Assembly (NCBI RefSeq): GCF_963966145.1
Contig: NC_091052.1
Span: 12,958,001 to 13,022,000, forward strand
Source of the DNA: Tenebrio molitor
Lineage: Eukaryota; Arthropoda; Insecta; Coleoptera; Tenebrionidae
Reading direction: 5' to 3'
DNA length: 64,000 nucleotides
Shown: one piece after another, positions 38,355 to 49,520 of the stretch
Position numbering within the stretch: position 1 is the first letter of the stretch
Layout: the number at the start of each line of letters is the position of its first letter
The notes under the pieces: generated by a model
Told to the model about the DNA's origin: nothing
Databases searched by the model: none
The model's input: only the letters and a program-made list of their open reading frames with translations
Translations under genes and position numbers: made by a program

Positions 38355-38375
38355 TAGGGCCCGGATTTTAGGCAA
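38355..38375. repeat. hAT terminal inverted repeat, left
   Basis: This is the 21-bp TIR starting TAGGGCCCGG. It is identical in inverse to 41039-41059. Confidence 0.95.
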
Positions 38376-38594
38376 TTAAAAAGTCGGAAATAGGTGCCTA
38401 AAATAGTCCCTTAAACTACTGCAAATAGTCCCTTAAAAACTGAAAATAAGCCATACTAGGTCCTTAAAGTTGTGGTTAATTAAATTAAAAAATGTGTTTT
38501 TAAAGTTTTAAGTAGGTACACACAACAAGATATTTACTAATTATTTTTTATTAATTAATATACAATACTACAAGTTTGTTAGTTATTTACATTG

Positions 38595-40285
38595 TTACGT
38601 ATTTACATTGCATACAAGATATTGCTCTAAATTTTCTACTTTAAAACATTGTCGGTTATCCACCAAAATGGACTTATATTTTGAAAAACTTCTTTCTACC
38701 TCGCAAGAGGTAATGGGCGCAAATTTGTAATAAATTTCTTCCATTTTGGTGTCATGTTCCGGCACATCTTCACCTCTAAAAATTCTTGCCAATTCTAGAA
38801 GAAATTTGTATCCAGGATTTTTTTCAGTAACATCTTCAAGTTTTTTTAATGCTACTGCTGCTACAGGGCCTGGAGATTTTTTTAGGGAGGTAAATACGTT
38901 TTCAACAATTTTGATTGAATCGGTTAAAGGTAACCCATTTTTTTCCAATTGAGTAATACTTTCGCAGATTATTTTAAAATTACTGCGAACATAAATTAAT
39001 TGGTTTTTTATTCCGGGTTTCTTCATTATAGACTGTGCTTTTTGAATAGCAACAGCAGAACTTCCATCAAAGGACATGACAACCTGTGAGTAGTTAAAAA
39101 CAGTTTAACAATCAATTAATTTGCTTATCTTTTATATACTTACTTCTTTAATGGAATCAAAGTGTTCGCTGTAAAACATAGCAGCCTGAAGCCATGTTCC
39201 CCATCGTGTTAAAATTGGCTGTGGAGGCAGTGGCATTTCTTTTAGTTTTTCTTTGTACATTTCAACTCTCAAAGGTGCCTTAACGAAAATTTTTTTCACG
39301 TTCGAAATTAAATTATCCACATCTTCATATTGATAGCGAATTTTTTCAGCCACTAGATTTAAAGCATGCGCTAAGCATGTGACATGCACAATTTTTGGAT
39401 AAAACACCTTAAGGTGTCTACCAGATTTTATCATATATGGTGCTCCATCCGTTACAAACAAAAGAAACTTTTCAGCAACAACTCTGGTACTCCACAAGAT
39501 TTCTACGCATAGAAATTTTAAATCAAAATAAATTTAAAAAAGTGAAAAACCCTTACCTAAAGATTGATTTACGAATCTAGCTATTGTCTCATGATTTGTT
39601 CTTTCTAATTGTTTAGACGCCAAAAGATAAGATTTTCCAGGTTCATCTTCTGAAAGTTTCCCAACCAGACAATTCGCCACATATCGCCCAAGTGCATCTG
39701 TTGTTTCGTCAACTGAAACCCATATGTTAAAAGGATCCAGCTCATTCCGAATGCGGTCAATAGTCTAAAAGTGAAAATAATTTTAAATTAAATATTAAAA
39801 GATAGTATGTTCATACATCTTTGTAGCATTTTGGTAAATAATTTTTCCGTAAAGTAGACTCATCCGGAATTTTTCTACCACAATATTTTGTCAGAAAATT
39901 CTGAAACGCAGGATTTTGTAGTTTGTGCCATGGTATATTGGCAGCTAAAAAGACGTTACAAAGTTCCATATTGAATGTACTATTTGCCGATTCCTCCAAG
40001 TTCTGTGTCAGCAACGTTTGCCGAAGCGGTGTCATAATGTTCTCTTTATGGATGGCCGTTTGCTCATGCTGTTGCAAGTGACATTTTTTTTCGCATATAA
40101 ACTACAAAAAATAAAATTTTCAAATAAGTAAAAAATATAAAATGACATATTTTTAATTATGCTTAACTTACCAGTTTACCACAAGCTTTACAAAACATTT
40201 CTCGGGTTGATTTTATTTCATATAAATCTTTCTTGCTTGTCCACTGTAATATTTTTTCGCGTAAACTAATTTTTTGTTTCGGCAT
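38595..40285 (-). CDS. hAT transposase, five exons, 484 residues, apparently intact
   Basis: Exons read 40285-40172, 40101-39817, 39764-39557, 39502-39144 and 39083-38595 (stop included). All four introns are 52-70 bases and begin GT and end AG, and the frame is kept throughout. Residues 1 to about 60 form a BED-like zinc-binding N-terminus (CKAC, then HLQQHEQTAIH), similar to CGGBP1-like hAT proteins. The catalytic core shows WVSVDETTDA (Asp about 152), FVTDGAPY (Asp about 221), VTCLAHALNLV, TRWGTWL, and SCEVERSFSKYK (Glu about 452) within the C-terminal hAT dimerisation region. These fit the hAT DDE triad, CxxH and RW motifs. It should cut and paste its own TIRs in the nucleus. I see no stop or frameshift, so it may be active; expression is unknown. 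Confidence 0.9.
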
Positions 40286-40526
40286 TATGTTCACTTTAAA
40301 CAGGTTCACAAGAAACACGACCACTGCACGGAGATAAAGTAAACGAGAAATGACAAATTTGTAATGCTTATATTTACGTCTCCCACCAAATTTCAGAGGA
40401 GATGGTTAATTTTATATTTCTTAAATTTTTAGAAAATGACACCCTTAAGGTTTCTCTTATTGTTTCACTTCGGGATTTTAATTTTCGTTTTTATGGCAAG
40501 GACCATTTTATAAACGTTAAAGCTTC

Positions 40527-40656
40527 TAACAATACCTAAGTATCAGAAAACATTAGACCGCGTATACCTGCACCCCTTCGAACAGAGGCAAACAGATAAA
40601 CTCTGTAATTTATGCCAGTCCAGTCTAATGGTTTGTGGTACTTAGGTATTGTCGGA
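40527..40656. mobile_element. Inverted-repeat insertion inside the hAT 5' region
   Basis: CTAACAATACCTAAGTATC..ACATTAGAC is mirrored by GTCTAATGG..GTACTTAGGTATTGT. The arms are about 33 bp. It lies between the transposase start and the right TIR, and may be a nested MITE or a native hAT hairpin. Confidence 0.5.
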
Positions 40657-41038
40657 GTATTTACCGCTGACATCATGGTCCCAACCGTAAAAGCGAAAAA
40701 GTAATTCCTGTATTGTACTGCACTTTGTACATTTCAGTAATTACATCTCCTTAAATTTTAAAATCATAAAGCATTGTAAATTTTATTGAGGTACCACTTT
40801 TACATTTTCAATACCGTAAACTTCCCAGAATTCGAAAATTGGGAAAAAACCGCAAAAATGAAATTGATTTTTGGTCATTTTAGGCATGTTCAGGCAGTTA
40901 AAAGGTAAAATAGGTATTTAAAGGGCATTTTAGGCCGAATAGGCAGAATCAAATATGGCTCTAATTACTCTAATTAAGCCAGAAATCATTTATAGACAAG
41001 TTTCATACATGTGCCTTAAAAAATAAAAATAGTCCATT

Positions 41039-41059
41039 TTGCCTAAAATCCGGGCCCTA
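41039..41059. repeat. hAT terminal inverted repeat, right
   Basis: It ends ATCCGGGCCCTA and is followed directly by the second GCTATGAC copy at 41060-41067. Confidence 0.95.
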
Positions 41060-41403
41060 GCTATGACGAATCTAATGCAAAAACCGCATTACTCTATCTT
41101 TACCACTATATAATCTATTCATTTTGATAACACTAAATCCAGTCGCAGTTGGCAACTCTCGGAGGCGCCATTTTGACAGAAACGCTCACAGAAGACAGAA
41201 CGGAGAACGACTTGCGCAAACGTTTTTCGACGTACACTGTGCGCATATCTATAAAATTGAGTTTTGGTACAAAATTTTACAATTCCAAAACAAAATGCCA
41301 CGTCGTCTTCTCAAAGTTGGGACTAAACGGTTAATATTGACTTGTTTCGAGACATTTATTGAAGCCAACGGGAAAACAACTCACAAAGACGAACATCACC
41401 AAT

Positions 41404-42370
41404 AAAGTTAACTCTATTTGTGCTTTTTTGTTGTACATTTTGGCTAGTAAGTGTTGTAGTTTGATACCTTCTGCCTTCCCCTGCAAATCATTTTTTGAAC
41501 TTTCTGTCTGATTAGTTTTTATCTGAAAATATTTGTATTAATCGACTGTAATTACACAAGAGGTTTTTTTTTGTCCGGATAAAATTGAATTTTTTTACGA
41601 TAATTTGGTTGCTTGGTAAATTGACGACACAAATCACCCGATAAAAAAAGTCCGAAGGACGGGTTTTTTTATCTGGTGGTTTGTGGAGTCAATTTACCAA
41701 AAAGAAACCAAATTAGAGTTTAAAAAATGAAATTTTCTCCTGGACGAAAAAAATCTCGAGCGTAATTCGATGAGATAATTTAATGAATAATAATAGGTAG
41801 GTAATTATGAAACATTGAATTGGGCATTTTGCACTTCAATTTATTACAAGCTGTGTCAAAGTTTAAGATTGTTGGTTCGTTATCATAACAACAAACGATA
41901 ATCAGGTTCGAAAAAGTTTGCCATGGAAGTTCAAACACATTTTATCCAGATGCAAAGTTAGGGCTAACTTTATCCGATGTCAAAGTGACAAATGCATCGC
42001 GGCTTATGGGATTTTTTATACATGAATTAAATTATCAATGCTAATTGAAAGTTCTGATTATTACCTTTAGTAATCCCCAGGCATTTTTCGCGTTTGTCTT
42101 ACTACCAAATGACGATTTCCTTCGTTCTTCATTAATATCGAGAATTGCATGAGGTGATTTCGAAGTTTTTACGTTAAATAATCTGTACCTGGATATAACC
42201 CCACTTTTCAACAGACGTGATCACAGAATCAGACAAACGTTTTTAGTTTCTCCTAATTCAAATATTGATTTCCGTTATTAATATTGATAAATACATTAAA
42301 ATCATTGCTTTACTACCATGGTCAAGTTTTGACAATTCTGACATTTTCACATCATGTTCACATCACACAA
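41404..42370 (+). repeat. Unnamed dispersed repeat, partial copy 3 with insertion
   Basis: GTTAACTCTATTTGTGCTTT through GTTCACATCACAC aligns with about 26032-26505 of copy 1. A segment of about 470 bp at roughly 41555-42030 is absent from copies 1 and 2, so it is an insertion. Part of that insertion is a palindromic element. Confidence 0.65.
41561..41762. mobile_element. Palindromic element in copy 3
   Basis: TTGTCCGGATAAAATTGAAT..TTTGGTT..TTGGTAAATTGAC is mirrored by GTCAATTTACC..AACCAAATT..ATTTTCTCCTGGACGAA around the centre GTCCGAAGGAC. The arms are about 90 bp and imperfect. No ORF is present. Confidence 0.6.
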
Positions 42371-43599
42371 ATATTTAGTGTAAAACGTATGCAGCACACA
42401 GCTAAACAGCGCCTGCTATGTTTTTCGTTGTGGTCACAATCAAAGTGAATAGATATTTGTCCATTTTTTTATTATAGTCCGATGAGCTTAGTTCGAATCA
42501 AGAAGTCGACATGACATGCGTCTGCTTTTGACATTTGACAGCAGTGCATGGTGTTACCAATATTTGAAAATTTATATTGGCATCTCGGGACAAATATCAT
42601 TACAAATTTTAATTTTTGAGATTTTGAGTTGTGTTTTTTCGTGCTTTCATGATTTTTCTGAAAATTCATTCTTCCGTTTTCAATTTGTTTTTCAAAAAAC
42701 AGTTCTTTTCAGAACTCTTTTGATAACTATTTATCAACTAACAGGTAAAATATATTAAAAGTTGTTGAAAACAACACTAAACAACCAGATTTGGACTGTC
42801 TTTCTTTCTTCCTAGATTTTGTTTCGGCAATGCCACGTAAGATCAATGCCTTTACACGCTAATAAGGAATTTGTTAATGTATTTTACACGAGAACGAGAT
42901 AATAATGGTCCACTTCTGCCAGTGGCTGCTGTTCAAGAAAGAGTTGCGTAGCTTTTCCTTGGCGTCATATGGCGAAAATTTCAAGTAAAATTAAACGAAA
43001 TGATCACAAATGTAGTTAAAACCTAACCAAAAAATTTGACGTCGCTAATGGAATAAACGTACAACTCGCGTCTTGCTCTAATAGCACATGCCAAAGCGAG
43101 ATGCATAGTGGGACGGACTTAATGAAATACGTACAGGAATTCAATAGCTTGTTTTACATTATGTTGAAAAGAGATAGCAAATCAGTACCCTTAAAAAATA
43201 GTCGTCGGAAAACTATCTGAATCAAAGCCTTTTCGGCGAATTGCATTAAGTTGTTGATCTTCTTTTAAAGAGCATTTATATAAATCTTTTCTGTGAAAAT
43301 TTCAAGGAAAAATATTCAATAACAAGGGAATTATCTACAAATATGTATCGCGCGTTCAAATGAAATCCTGAGCTGGGAAGGCGTTGCAAACCATCAATTG
43401 TTGTGCTTTTTTAAAGCGTAGATTAATTGAAGCATGTTGACAGCTAACCTAAAATTTATAAATAAATCTTTTTTGTTTCTTTGCAATGTTTTATATTAAA
43501 AATAGAATAACGTAACGATTCCTATTTTCGAAGCAAATATCTAAGGGCACCCTTTGCTGAAAACTAATATGTTCAGTTATGTCCCGATTAAACATAAAC
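42371..43599. other. Stretch without recognised gene
   Basis: It is AT-rich, with only short ORFs. No satellite box, TIR pair or RNA gene was seen. Confidence 0.35.
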
Positions 43600-44666
43600 A
43601 AATGTCATTCGTGACAAAGAAAACGCTGGAAAAGAATGTTGAAAAGACGAAAATGATGGTGTTTAACAAGCCGAAGAGGAGAAGTAAAGAGAATGAGTGA
43701 AACTGCGAAGGAAGGAAAATAGAATGGGTAAATGAGTTTAAATACTTGGGTTACACATTCAACGAAAGAGTCACGGATAAGGCACATATCAAAGAGATAG
43801 TGAGGAAAGCTATTAAGTGGGATGTGTTTGATGAATAGGAGAGAGAAAGTAGAGGAGGTGATTTCAGGAGGAGAATGGTGATGTTTGACAGCATGATAGA
43901 GAGTATATTGACGTACGGGGCAGAGATTTGGGGATGGAAGGAACAAAAAGAGGTAGAGAAAGTGCAAGAAAAATATTTGAGAGGGTTAGTAGGAATGGAC
44001 AGAGAAAGGCCAGGTTACATAGTGAAGGAGAGTGGAAGAGAAATAGGCTGAGAATTAAAGCGGGAAAGAGAGCGACCAAGACAAAATGAAGGGAATGGAA
44101 GAGTTCAGGATACCAACGAAATGCTAAAGTGAAAAGAAAAGGCACAGCGAGAGGAAGGAGAGAGAGAAACGGATTTGCCAGTGAAGAAATGGAAAAATTA
44201 AGATAACCGAAAGGAAAATGGATGAATGCAGAGCTGAGCGAAAGGGACAAAGACACAGACACGCAAGAAAGAAGGGTGTATGACAGAGCAAATTCCGGAG
44301 TACGTGGAGAGAGAAAGTGCAAAAGAAAGAAAAATGATGGCGAGATTTAGATGTGGGAACCAAGAGAGAGAAAAAAGTTATTATATGAAAGGAGAGGAAA
44401 GAAGGTGTAGAATGTGCTATGAGGCGAGAGAGACAATTGAGCACGTGTGGGAAATGAAAGAGAAGGAGAGAAAGGGACGGAGAGAAACACAGAATGAACA
44501 CAGGAGGGAGATAGGATGAATGAAATAGATATGGAACAGGAGGTACTGAATGAACCAATAAAGGGGTGGGAGATAGAAAGGAATATGTTTTTTTTATTCT
44601 CATTTTTTTTAATATAAAACTGTAATCAGGAATCTGTAAGCCCGTAGGGCAAATAAAGGATCTTGT
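43600..44666 (+). pseudogene. 5'-truncated, decayed R1/Jockey-type LINE (reverse transcriptase C-terminus)
   Basis: Three frames in turn give NVEKTKMMVFNKPKRR, then RKIEWVNEFKYLGYTFNER, then FDSMIESILTYGAEIWGWKE and VQEKYLRGLVGMDRE. The last piece (44281-44519) reads RFRCGNQERE..GEERRCRMCYEARETIEHVW. The FKYLGYTF and LTYGAEIWGW motifs and a terminal CxxC..H cluster are typical of the end of R1/I-clade LINE ORF2. Several stops and frameshifts break the frame. The 3' tail CTGTAAGCCCGTAGGGCAAA ending in TAAAG is LINE-like. The N-terminal domains and most of the RT are missing, so this is a dead copy. Strong AG bias on this strand is a property of the element. Confidence 0.85.
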
Positions 44667-47089
44667 AGTAGTACCTATCTCCGTTATCCTTCGAACTATA
44701 CAAAATCTAGAGACTAAAGACAGATTTAATTACGACGAAGAAACAACATTACACTATCTTCTACGGAAGACCAAAAATTTTTGTATTCATTGAGTGGCAG
44801 AAATAGAAGAGGCACCGTTATGCGTTTGCAACAAATTTTGAAATAAATCAAGACAAGAGAGATAGTAAGAAATGTGCGAAAACCATCCATCATTTTTCAG
44901 CAAATTTTATTTTCTAATGTTAAGAATAGCATGATAGGTATGGATAAGAGAATCTCTGAACTTCTGCAACAGAAGTAAGCACACTCTTGCAACCACGTTT
45001 ATTTTTACTTCATATTAGACGTAAAATGTTATACAAAGACATGTACTAAGCCTTGAAAGTCTTGTTCAGACTTCCAACATCGGTTAGTTTATTGTCAACG
45101 ACTCGTAAAGAACAAACCTCACATACTCAGCGCTCTTTTCTCGAAACTTTTCAATCAGGTCAGTTACTCCACTCCATCTTTTAGTAGTTTTCATTACAAA
45201 CTAAATTTTGTATAAAACCGACCTCACTGATGCACGTTCGTGAAAAACGTATATTTGCTTTGGAAACTTTTTAAAAATTACATACGTGAGGCTGGATGTG
45301 GCCTCGACTCTAGATACAACATGAGTCAATCCCGACATCAAAGGCTGAAAAAATATTATATTTGCTGTAACAAGATAAATTAATTTTGTTTTTACAAGTG
45401 ACTTTTAGTGCTCCGTAAACAAAGCGTCGCTCGGAATCCACATTTCGAGTGAAATTTTTGTTACAAAAATGTACCAAACTTACTGGAACATTTTTTACAT
45501 GCAGTTAAACTTTCTTAATTAAGTCGTCTATCGACGAGTGAAAGTTTGCCGCCTACACCGTCTTGATACACCTAATTCCCATGTAAATGTAGACGGTGCA
45601 ATTGAATCGAGACGTTCTCTTAACATTCTGCCAGATATAGAAAGCTTTAAATCTCGGCGAGAATATCGGATTTTGGTCAGATCGAGAATATTAGTATGCT
45701 GTCGGAGCATCCTGTTTCTCGTCCTCTGCGGAGCATGTCTTGTGTGTATCGTGCATTCTGCTCCTATCAGATATGCCCACTTGACAACAAGAGTATGCGA
45801 CAAAAATAACGAGATTGGAACATATGTAAGCGCGATTTTCTTGACGGGTGCATCTAAGCGCATCGAATATAAAACAGACTGATTTACATTTGCTTTCTTG
45901 AGATGTACGAGAGGCTGAACCCTCGGGCCCGGCTCAGAGCGCCATAATACCGGTCTTTGCGAGTGCACAAATCTGCACTGACACCTCTTAATTTAGAGCG
46001 CAGGCGCAACAGATGTCTTACAGATCTGAATGTGACGATTCCGTCAAAAAGCGCGTTTCTCACGCGGTGTAATGGATGCGGAGCTTAGCCAGGCTCGATG
46101 TTAACTCCTTTATTATATTTTCCATTTCCTCGTCGAGGCGTTCAAAATGGAATACGAATGCAATTGGTCGAGGGCTTTTTATCCCGCTTCCATCAACGTC
46201 ACCGCCAACATAAACAGACGTTTATCTTTCGCTGCAATAATTCCACTCGTTTTGTGTCCTTATCGATCAGGCGCCGGATCCTTGCGTATTTTTGCAATTA
46301 AATTCCGCCGCCATTATCAACTTTTAATCGAGTCGTGTTTCGGCAAACGCCCGGTGGAAACGTAAGCGATAACGTTTTTGCCCAGATATCGACCTAAAGA
46401 GCATGTTGAAAGGTTATTTTATGCAAATGCGTCCTGAAAGGACCTTTCATATGCGCTTGAGCTCACAGCAACGCCTCCAAATTCATTTTTACCTAGTTTA
46501 TTAGTTTGTAACAAAGCTGGATTTTTTTTTGTGGGAACACGTCGCGTAAATCGCCCACGTGAAATTGCATCTATGCATAAATTACTTTTTAACTGCACAC
46601 AGCATGCGGCGCGAGTGCTGCTGCATAAACTTTTATTCAGGTCAAGAGGATTACACAGGAAATACGATAATGTCGGAAGGCGTTTACGTTGATTGCAGAA
46701 ATATTTTCGAAAAATGGCCTCTCTACACTTCATATCATTTAATAAACTGCACGACGAGCGCTGCACATGCAGCTCTGCCGCATAAATGAAACTACTTTCC
46801 GGGCTTTGTGCCGAATTATTTACGATTTATCGATTGCCAGGCTCGGATTTACATGGAAAAACGGCGCCGACGACGGCTCCACCGCACAGACGTCATGACG
46901 AAACGGATCCCGTCGGTCAAAAAAATCGACGCTAAACACGGAAATAGAAATTATTCGGCCCGGAATCCATTTTCAGGATGGAAACAGTAGCCTGAAAATA
47001 ACTCAACAATACCGCAGTTATTGAAATTGTGGGGTTGCAACGCCGAAATTTTTTCAATAAACCAATAATGAAGGTTTTTGTGTCGGGGA
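44667..47089. other. Stretch without recognised gene
   Basis: At 45528-45968 both strands stay open for over 110 codons, but neither translation shows a motif I recognise. The region at about 45.5-47.0 kb has higher GC. No satellite boxes were seen. Confidence 0.35.
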
Positions 47090-47310
47090 CGGGGTGTTTG
47101 TACTGCAAAACTAATTGACCGCAAAACCATGAATGTATGTACAGTGCTTGAATTGTGCACTGCTACAGTTTAACGTAAACAAATCAATAATTAAACCGGA
47201 ATTTTGTCAGAAACAGGATAAGTATAAAATTGATCGATAAATAATTAATGTAATTGTGGTATCGGGTAAATAACAATTACAGTAGCAATAGATAATATTT
47301 ATTGAAGAAA
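47090..47310 (+). repeat. Dispersed repeat pair, copy 2
   Basis: It matches 37920-38130 in the same orientation (TGCAAAACTAATTGACCGC, AAACCATGAATG, GATCGATAAATAATTA). It has small indels, including about 20 extra bases around TGTACAGTGC. Confidence 0.65.
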
Positions 47311-47499
47311 AAAATTATCTACATGTTTTGCAATTTATGTTTTGTTGATTTTTAGATTTAATATCGGAAATAGAGAGACGTAGAATTTTTTTTTATTGAT
47401 ATGGTCATCAGATTTTAACTCCAAATAATCTGTTGTATTTTCTAGTTTTATTCGTGATGAACTCAATACAAACAACCGCTTCAATGCATCTATACGATG

Positions 47500-47877
47500 T
47501 CAAAGACATTCCAAATGATGATATTAAATTGGTGGAAGTGCCGGGATATTTCTTGTTATAAATGACAAAATCTTCATTATTATTTGAGTTAGGCCAAATT
47601 CAAAAACTGTTTTGTAGAGATTCAATTGTGACGAAGCGAATGCATCTGGATCTTGTGTAAAGTGCTAACTGAAATTTTCCAAAAATGGTGGATCACCAAC
47701 GAAATGCTTTCACTAATAATGATATTTCTGTTGTTTCTTGAGCTAGATTAAATTAAATAAAAAAGCTATGTTTTATAAATTTAGCTGCTACGACTATAAT
47801 GTACCCTATCTCTACCGTTGATTAAAAAAAAACTTCAAACTTGTTTTGAAAAAATGGTGGAGGCGCCGGAACAATTA
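47500..47877 (+). repeat. Short satellite array, + orientation
   Basis: Boxes start at 47529 (GGTGGAAGTGCCGGGA), 47685 (cut after GGTGGATCACC) and 47854 (GGTGGAGGCGCCGGA). Spacers carry AAATTCAAAAACTG..TTTGTAGA and TGTGACGAAGCGAATGC. Confidence 0.75.
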
Positions 47878-49511
47878 AAAAAAAGAGTGTGTGCTTAAGA
47901 CCGCACGACAGAAGTGAAAACTTCTATGACGCTCGTTATTGATTTTAAGTAATATGTGTTCTGTAAATTATATTATTATGGATGATAGTACTTGGAGGAA
48001 TAAGGAGCAAGGCATAAATAATTAATATTATTTAAATCCAATGGTGTTTTTAAATAATCATCAAAAATCTGCATTTTTCAATAGAAACTGCAAATACGTC
48101 CGCTTTTAGAGGTAAACACTCTGGCAAAATTTGTGAGGTATTCATGTCAAGGCCGATTTAGATTACAAAGATGGAAGAACAACTCTTTGGAAGAATTCTG
48201 TAGTAAATCCTGTTTGCAAATATGTTTCTATCTTGATGTATATAAATTCATTGTTCAGTTAACTCTATTTGTGCTATTTTGTTGTATATTTTGGGTAGTG
48301 TTGTAGTTTCATGCCTTCTGCCGTTTCATCTCCTATAAAACATTTTTCTGAACTTCATGTTTCTTGCTGTCCAATTAGTTTTTATCTGAAAATATTTGTA
48401 ATAATCAATGCATTTAATTGAAAGATCTGATTACGTTTAGTAATCCCCAGGTATTTTTCGCATTTCTCTAACTGACAAATGACCTTCATTCTTCATTTCT
48501 ATTGAGAATTGCATGAGGTGATTTTGAGGTTTTGACATTGAATGATCTGTACCTGGACATAAACCCACTTTTCAACAGACGTAATCACAGCATGAGACAG
48601 ACGTTTTTAGTTTCTCCCACTATAAATATTAATTTCCGTTATTAATATTGATAAATACATTGAGCTCATTGCTTTACCAACATTGTCAAGTTTAGACATT
48701 TTCACATCAGGTTCAGACCACACTAGATGGTCAACATCGGGAGCAAAAATTAAAAAAATAAATCCAAATACTTGCCTTCCACAATTATTGCTGTCTTCTC
48801 AGCATTCAATATTGTTTACCTTAACCTCACTTATATTAAATACTAACACCATCAAATATGAATTAATGCTCAGTGCGCAAGCGCTAGGGTTCGTTCACAA
48901 TCAACAATTCTCAATTCACAACAAATTACAGAACAGCAAATTTGTCTCCTAGATTTAAAGGCCTGATAATATCCGATCTTTTAACGTACTCAATACAGAA
49001 TAGCCCCCAATAAACATCAAAACTCTGTATTTTTGAATAGAAACTGCCAATACGTCCGCTTTTAGAGGTAAACAGACTGGCAAAATTTGTGAGGTTAGGT
49101 TTCGATGTTTCAGTTTTATTTTCTGGACGATGGTTTATTATATTGAAGAGAACACAAGTTTTCATAGCAATACGCTGTATTATGATACAGGGTCATTATA
49201 AATGATTGTCCCATCGCAGTTGGCGTTGAAAACCCACACAAATTTGGAATGTGCCGCTAGCTTCGCAACGTTAGACAAACTAGTAGACAGATTTACACTA
49301 CCGCCAGCAGAGCTACCTGTCGGCGATGCTAGTCTCACTCCTGTTATAAAGCTTGCGGCACATTCAACTACGGCACCAACGCCAACTGCGTTGAGACAAT
49401 CATTTATAATGACCCCGTAGTTTGTCCATTTTCCTCTTCACATTTTGCTACACAAATTTTTCCAATAGATGAATTGTTGAAGCCATATAATTGAGAATTA
49501 CATATTAAATT
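47878..49511 (+). repeat. Unnamed dispersed repeat, copy 2
   Basis: It is collinear with 25651-27087 and highly similar. It starts within ten bases of a satellite box and is interrupted by a 230-bp MITE at 49188-49417. Relative to copy 1 it lacks about 60 bases near 48925. It ends about ten bases before a long-TIR element. Confidence 0.8.
49188..49417. mobile_element. 230-bp MITE, TA target proven by paralogous empty site
   Basis: The left end CAGGGTCATTATAAATGATT and the right end AATCATTTATAATGACCCCG continue as TIRs of about 40 bp (..CGCAGTTGGCG on both sides). GAATGTGCCGC recurs further in on both arms. The filled site reads GATA|element|TAGTTTGTCC. Copy 1 of the host repeat at about 26994-27005 reads GATAATTTGTCC without it. 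Confidence 0.9.
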
Positions 49512-49520
49512 CAGTATATA

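Larger units (their letters stand above)
38355..41059 (-). mobile_element. Complete hAT DNA transposon (2705 bp)
   Basis: Both ends carry a perfect 21-bp TIR beginning TAGGGCCCGGATTTTAGGC. The element is flanked by the 8-bp direct repeat GCTATGAC (38347-38354 and 41060-41067), the target duplication length typical of hAT elements. Subterminal regions repeat GTCCCTTAAA and TTTTAGGC-type motifs, as expected for hAT transposase binding. The single gene inside, on the minus strand, is an uninterrupted spliced transposase. Identical TIRs and TSDs and an open gene suggest recent, possibly still competent, transposition. Confidence 0.95.

Noticed and set aside
43605..44603. Minus-strand ORFs of 120-159 codons rich in Ser, Leu and Phe
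   Set aside because: They are the mirror of the purine-rich LINE fragment on the + strand. The true signal is the + strand reverse transcriptase remnant.
45528..45968. Overlapping ORFs of 146 (minus) and 114 (plus) codons
   Set aside because: Neither has a recognisable motif or splice-supported extension. Both strands open together suggests low local stop density rather than a gene.
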